Assembly (NCBI GenBank): GCA_001303415.1
Contig: LJTN01000053.1
Coordinates: 1 to 49,726 of the forward strand
DNA from: Myxococcales bacterium SG8_38
Lineage (GTDB): Bacteria; Myxococcota_A; Polyangia; Polyangiales; Houyiibacteriaceae
DNA length: 49,726 nt
Reading direction: 5' to 3'
Shown: piece after piece, positions 47,821 through 49,726 of the stretch
Position numbering within the stretch: position 1 is the first letter of the stretch
Layout: each line of letters begins with the position of its first letter
The notes under the pieces: generated by a model
What the model was told of the DNA's origin: nothing
The model's input: the letters and a program-made list of their open reading frames with translations, nothing else
Database searches by the model: none
Position numbers and translations under genes: made by a program

Positions 47821-48630
47821 TCACTGGTCTTGGGGCCCGCTCAGGCCGCTCGGCATTTGGAAAGGCCAATTCGAGTCTACGGTGCCGCCATCGACCTCGA
47901 GCACCTTTCCGGTCACCCAGCCTCCCGCATCCGAGAGCAGGTAGAGCGCTGCTGCCGCGATGTCCTCCACGGTCCCCAGCCGGCGCATCGGCGTAAGCTC
48001 TTCCATCTGCTTGGCCAGGTTCTTGTCCGCCGTGACCATCGCGAGCGCGTCGGTCTCGGTCGCGCCGACCGCGATGGCGTTGACCCGCACGTGGGGGGCC
48101 CACTCGTGCGCGAGAAGCCGGGTCATGTGCGTCATCGCAGCCTTGGCGGTGCCATAGGCAACGAAGCCATGGTCGACCAAGCGCGCGATCGCCGAGGAGA
48201 TGTTGACGATGGCGCCGTGACCACGCTTGGCCATCGATGGCGCGAACGCGCGCGACAAGTGGAGCGCCGTCGTGACGTTGAAATGGAAGGCGTGGTCCAA
48301 TTCCTTGTCGGTGCACAGCAACGCCGGTCCGGGAAGCGTTCCCCCGGCGTTGTTGACCAGGAAGTCGACGCCGCCAAGCTCGGCGAGCGCGCGTTCGGCC
48401 AGCCGGTCGAGCTGCTCGGGGACGAGCACGTCGGTCGGAACGATCAGGGCGCGCCTTCCGCTGGCTTCGATGATGCTGGCAACTTCTTGGAGCGTGTGCT
48501 CGCGCCTGGCGGCAAGCACCACGTCGGCGCCGGCCTCGGCGAGCGCAATGCAAATGCCCCGACCGATGCCACGACCGGCCCCCGTCACCACCGCGACGCG
48601 TCCGTCGACTCTGAAGCGGTCCAGAATCAT
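47821..48630 (-). CDS. Short-chain dehydrogenase/reductase
   Basis: A 269-residue classical SDR. The cofactor motif is VTGAGRGIGRGI, NNAG is at about 88-91, the catalytic Ser is in NISSAIAR and the Tyr/Lys pair in YGTAK. The C-terminal WVTGKVLEVDGG is typical of FabG-like enzymes. Arg after the Ala of the first strand loop (AARREHT) suggests NADPH. ATG 48630 has GGAG 7 bases upstream, which decides it over an open frame to 48723. It pairs with the MDR gene. Substrate unknown. Confidence 0.92.
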   Translation of the reverse strand: MILDRFRVDGRVAVVTGAGRGIGRGICIALAEAGADVVLAARREHTLQEVASIIEASGRRALIVPTDVLVPEQLDRLAERALAELGGVDFLVNNAGGTLPGPALLCTDKELDHAFHFNVTTALHLSRAFAPSMAKRGHGAIVNISSAIARLVDHGFVAYGTAKAAMTHMTRLLAHEWAPHVRVNAIAVGATETDALAMVTADKNLAKQMEELTPMRRLGTVEDIAAAALYLLSDAGGWVTGKVLEVDGGTVDSNWPFQMPSGLSGPQDQ

Positions 48631-48731
48631 GCGTTTCTCCGGCGCGTACTCTCGGGTATTCTCATGCATTTCGCAACCGTGGCCTCGGTCTACCCGCTTC
48701 TTGGGGCCGACCGCGCAATTCACTGCTTTCG

Positions 48732-48760
48732 TTGACCGCCCCCGCGCGCTCTCGTATTTT
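48732..48760 (+). promoter_or_regulatory. Sigma-70-type promoter of the Anbu gene, leaderless
   Basis: TTGACC (48732-48737), a 17-base spacer and TATTTT (48755-48760). Seven bases then lead to ATG 48768, so the predicted transcript starts at the ATG. No ribosome site is present. Confidence 0.6.
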
Positions 48761-48767
48761 CTCCCGA

Positions 48768-49526
48768 ATGACTTACGGCGTCGCCGTCAGAATCGACGAA
48801 GGGCTGGTGTTCGTGTCCGACTCCCGTACCAATGCCGGGGTCGACCACATCAGCACCTACAGTAAGATGCACACTTTTTGCGGCGACGGCTCACGGTTCT
48901 TCGTGCTCCTCAGCGCCGGCAACCTGGCCACGAGCCGCGCGGTGGTAAGCCGGCTCGAGCGCGACATCGAAGACCGCGCCAAAGTCAGCCTCTTGACGGT
49001 CAAACGCCTGACCGACGCCGCGGACTACGTCGGGCGGGTGAGCCGGGACGAACAGCGAAAGCACAGCAAGGCCGCCAAGGGCGGCCCCCAGTTCAGCCCC
49101 GGGGCGAGCTTCATTCTCGGCGGCCAAATCGAGGGCGAGCCGCATTCGATCGTCCTGATCTATCCGGAGGGCAACTACATCCCGGTGTCGCGGCATGCGC
49201 CCTTTCTGCAGATCGGCGAGGAGAAGTACGGAAAGCCGATTCTGGATCGCATCATCGAGCCCGGCCTTAGCCTCGAGGTCGCCGGCCGGTGCGCGCTGGT
49301 GTCGATGGACTCCACGATGCGAAGCAATGCCACGGTTGGCCCGCCGATCGATCTACTCCTCTACCGGGTGGGCACTCAGCGGCCCGGCAGCCAGGTCACG
49401 TTCGGCGAGGACGACAATTATCTGCGGGAGCTTCGCCGCGCATGGCAGGAAAGCCTGAAGCAATCCTTTGCGAGGCTCCCGACGCTTCCCCTACCCGCCC
49501 CCGTGGTTCGGCTGGTCGACGGCTAA
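48768..49526 (+). CDS. Anbu proteasome-like peptidase
   Basis: A 252-residue member of the Anbu (ancestral beta subunit) branch of Ntn-hydrolases, related to HslV and proteasome beta subunits. The second residue is Thr: MTYGVAVRIDEGLVFVSDSRTNAGVDHI, so Thr becomes the N-terminal nucleophile after Met removal. Asp17 in LVFVSDS-type context and the Lys in YSKMH fit the Thr-Asp-Lys triad. SFILGGQIEGEPHSIVLIYPEG resembles the HslV core. An upstream in-frame start at 48732 would bury the Thr, so ATG 48768 is chosen. Anbu often sits with transglutaminase-like, alpha-E and ATP-grasp genes; none is next to it here, though only 200 bases follow. Confidence 0.9.
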   Translation: MTYGVAVRIDEGLVFVSDSRTNAGVDHISTYSKMHTFCGDGSRFFVLLSAGNLATSRAVVSRLERDIEDRAKVSLLTVKRLTDAADYVGRVSRDEQRKHSKAAKGGPQFSPGASFILGGQIEGEPHSIVLIYPEGNYIPVSRHAPFLQIGEEKYGKPILDRIIEPGLSLEVAGRCALVSMDSTMRSNATVGPPIDLLLYRVGTQRPGSQVTFGEDDNYLRELRRAWQESLKQSFARLPTLPLPAPVVRLVDG

Positions 49527-49726
49527 CGCGTCCCGGCGGCCGAGCGCTGCCGGCGGAGGTCGAGCGTGAAATAGCTCTCTTCGGTGTACACCGGCGCGAT
49601 GGGCGTGCGCTTCGTGCCGGGGGCGACCGCGGATTGCCGCCAGCGCGCTCGCTGCCGCTCTTGCGCCTCAGCAAGGCTCCGGGGACGACCCTCGTAGAGA
49701 GGCTGGTCTGGATTCCAGTGGTAGTA
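49523..49726 (-). CDS. C-terminal end of an unknown protein, cut by the window
   Basis: An open frame of 67 codons plus TAG that runs off the right edge of the window. The peptide is hydrophilic and unlike antisense noise: it begins YYHWNPDQPLYEGRPRSL, has an Arg/Gln-rich helix and ends near VYTEESYFTLDLRRQRSAA. Its stop overlaps the Anbu stop tail-to-tail (TAG 49525-49523 against TAA 49524-49526). I do not recognise the family. Confidence 0.55.
   Translation of the reverse strand, partial: YYHWNPDQPLYEGRPRSLAEAQERQRARWRQSAVAPGTKRTPIAPVYTEESYFTLDLRRQRSAAGTR

Overview
This 49.7 kb window is bacterial, gene-dense and high in GC. There are about 47 genes and no gap between genes longer than about 280 bases. 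The gene set suggests a member of the Myxococcota (former Deltaproteobacteria): PilT-type motility ATPases, many lipoproteins (one with a Gly-rich linker), tandem outer-membrane barrel proteins, a sigma-54 promoter, and a DUF3604 / PpiC / HupE cluster. That placement is inference; there is no rRNA or marker tree here. I see no tRNA, rRNA, CRISPR array or prophage. The only mobile-type gene is a Y1-transposase of the RAYT kind.

Layout. 0-2.7 kb (-): two PilT-like ATPases behind a perfect CRP/FNR-like palindrome. 2.9-7.0 kb (+): a membrane coiled-coil protein, then the tightly packed pyrF, rlmB, phosphofructokinase-like and cinA-like genes. 7.0-12.6 kb (-): an envelope operon of three related outer-membrane proteins and two paralogous lipoproteins. 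12.7-17.5 kb (+): DUF3604 lipoprotein, PpiC isomerase, HupE/UreJ membrane protein and a repeat lipoprotein. 17.5-21 kb (-): PEGA lipoprotein, guaA and guaB. 21-26.7 kb (-): type IIA topoisomerase parC-parE followed by a zinc-ribbon ParA fusion and a ribbon-helix-helix protein. 26.7-37.5 kb: thiD-ppk2, a haloalkane dehalogenase, an M48 protease lipoprotein, hemB, a zinc-ribbon protein, a ZIP-like membrane protein, an acyltransferase, a molybdopterin oxidoreductase, a glycerophosphodiester phosphodiesterase and a RAYT. 37.7-45.8 kb (-): ppsA, acs, pyruvate dehydrogenase E1 alpha, E1 beta, E2 and an acyl carrier protein, with a CBS protein behind; the first six genes abut or overlap. 45.9-49.7 kb: a sigma-54-driven coiled-coil protein, a universal stress protein, two oxidoreductases, an Anbu proteasome-like peptidase and the end of an unknown gene.

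How the genes work together. The ppsA-acs-pdh-ACP operon brings PEP/pyruvate interconversion and two acetyl-CoA-forming routes under one transcript. It ends in an acyl carrier protein coupled to an E2 that has a duplicated subunit-binding domain and Asn in place of the catalytic Asp. This is my best candidate for something not described before. The ParA operon combines tandem zinc ribbons, a ParA ATPase, an RHH protein and a 22-bp palindromic operator candidate.

Two window-wide signals stand out. First, at least six genes without a Shine-Dalgarno sequence have a TANNNT hexamer 6-7 bases upstream of the start codon, which predicts leaderless transcripts. Second, three genes (an outer-membrane protein, the ParA fusion and parC) are broken by small indels. 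The break in parC, normally essential, suggests assembly error for at least some of these.
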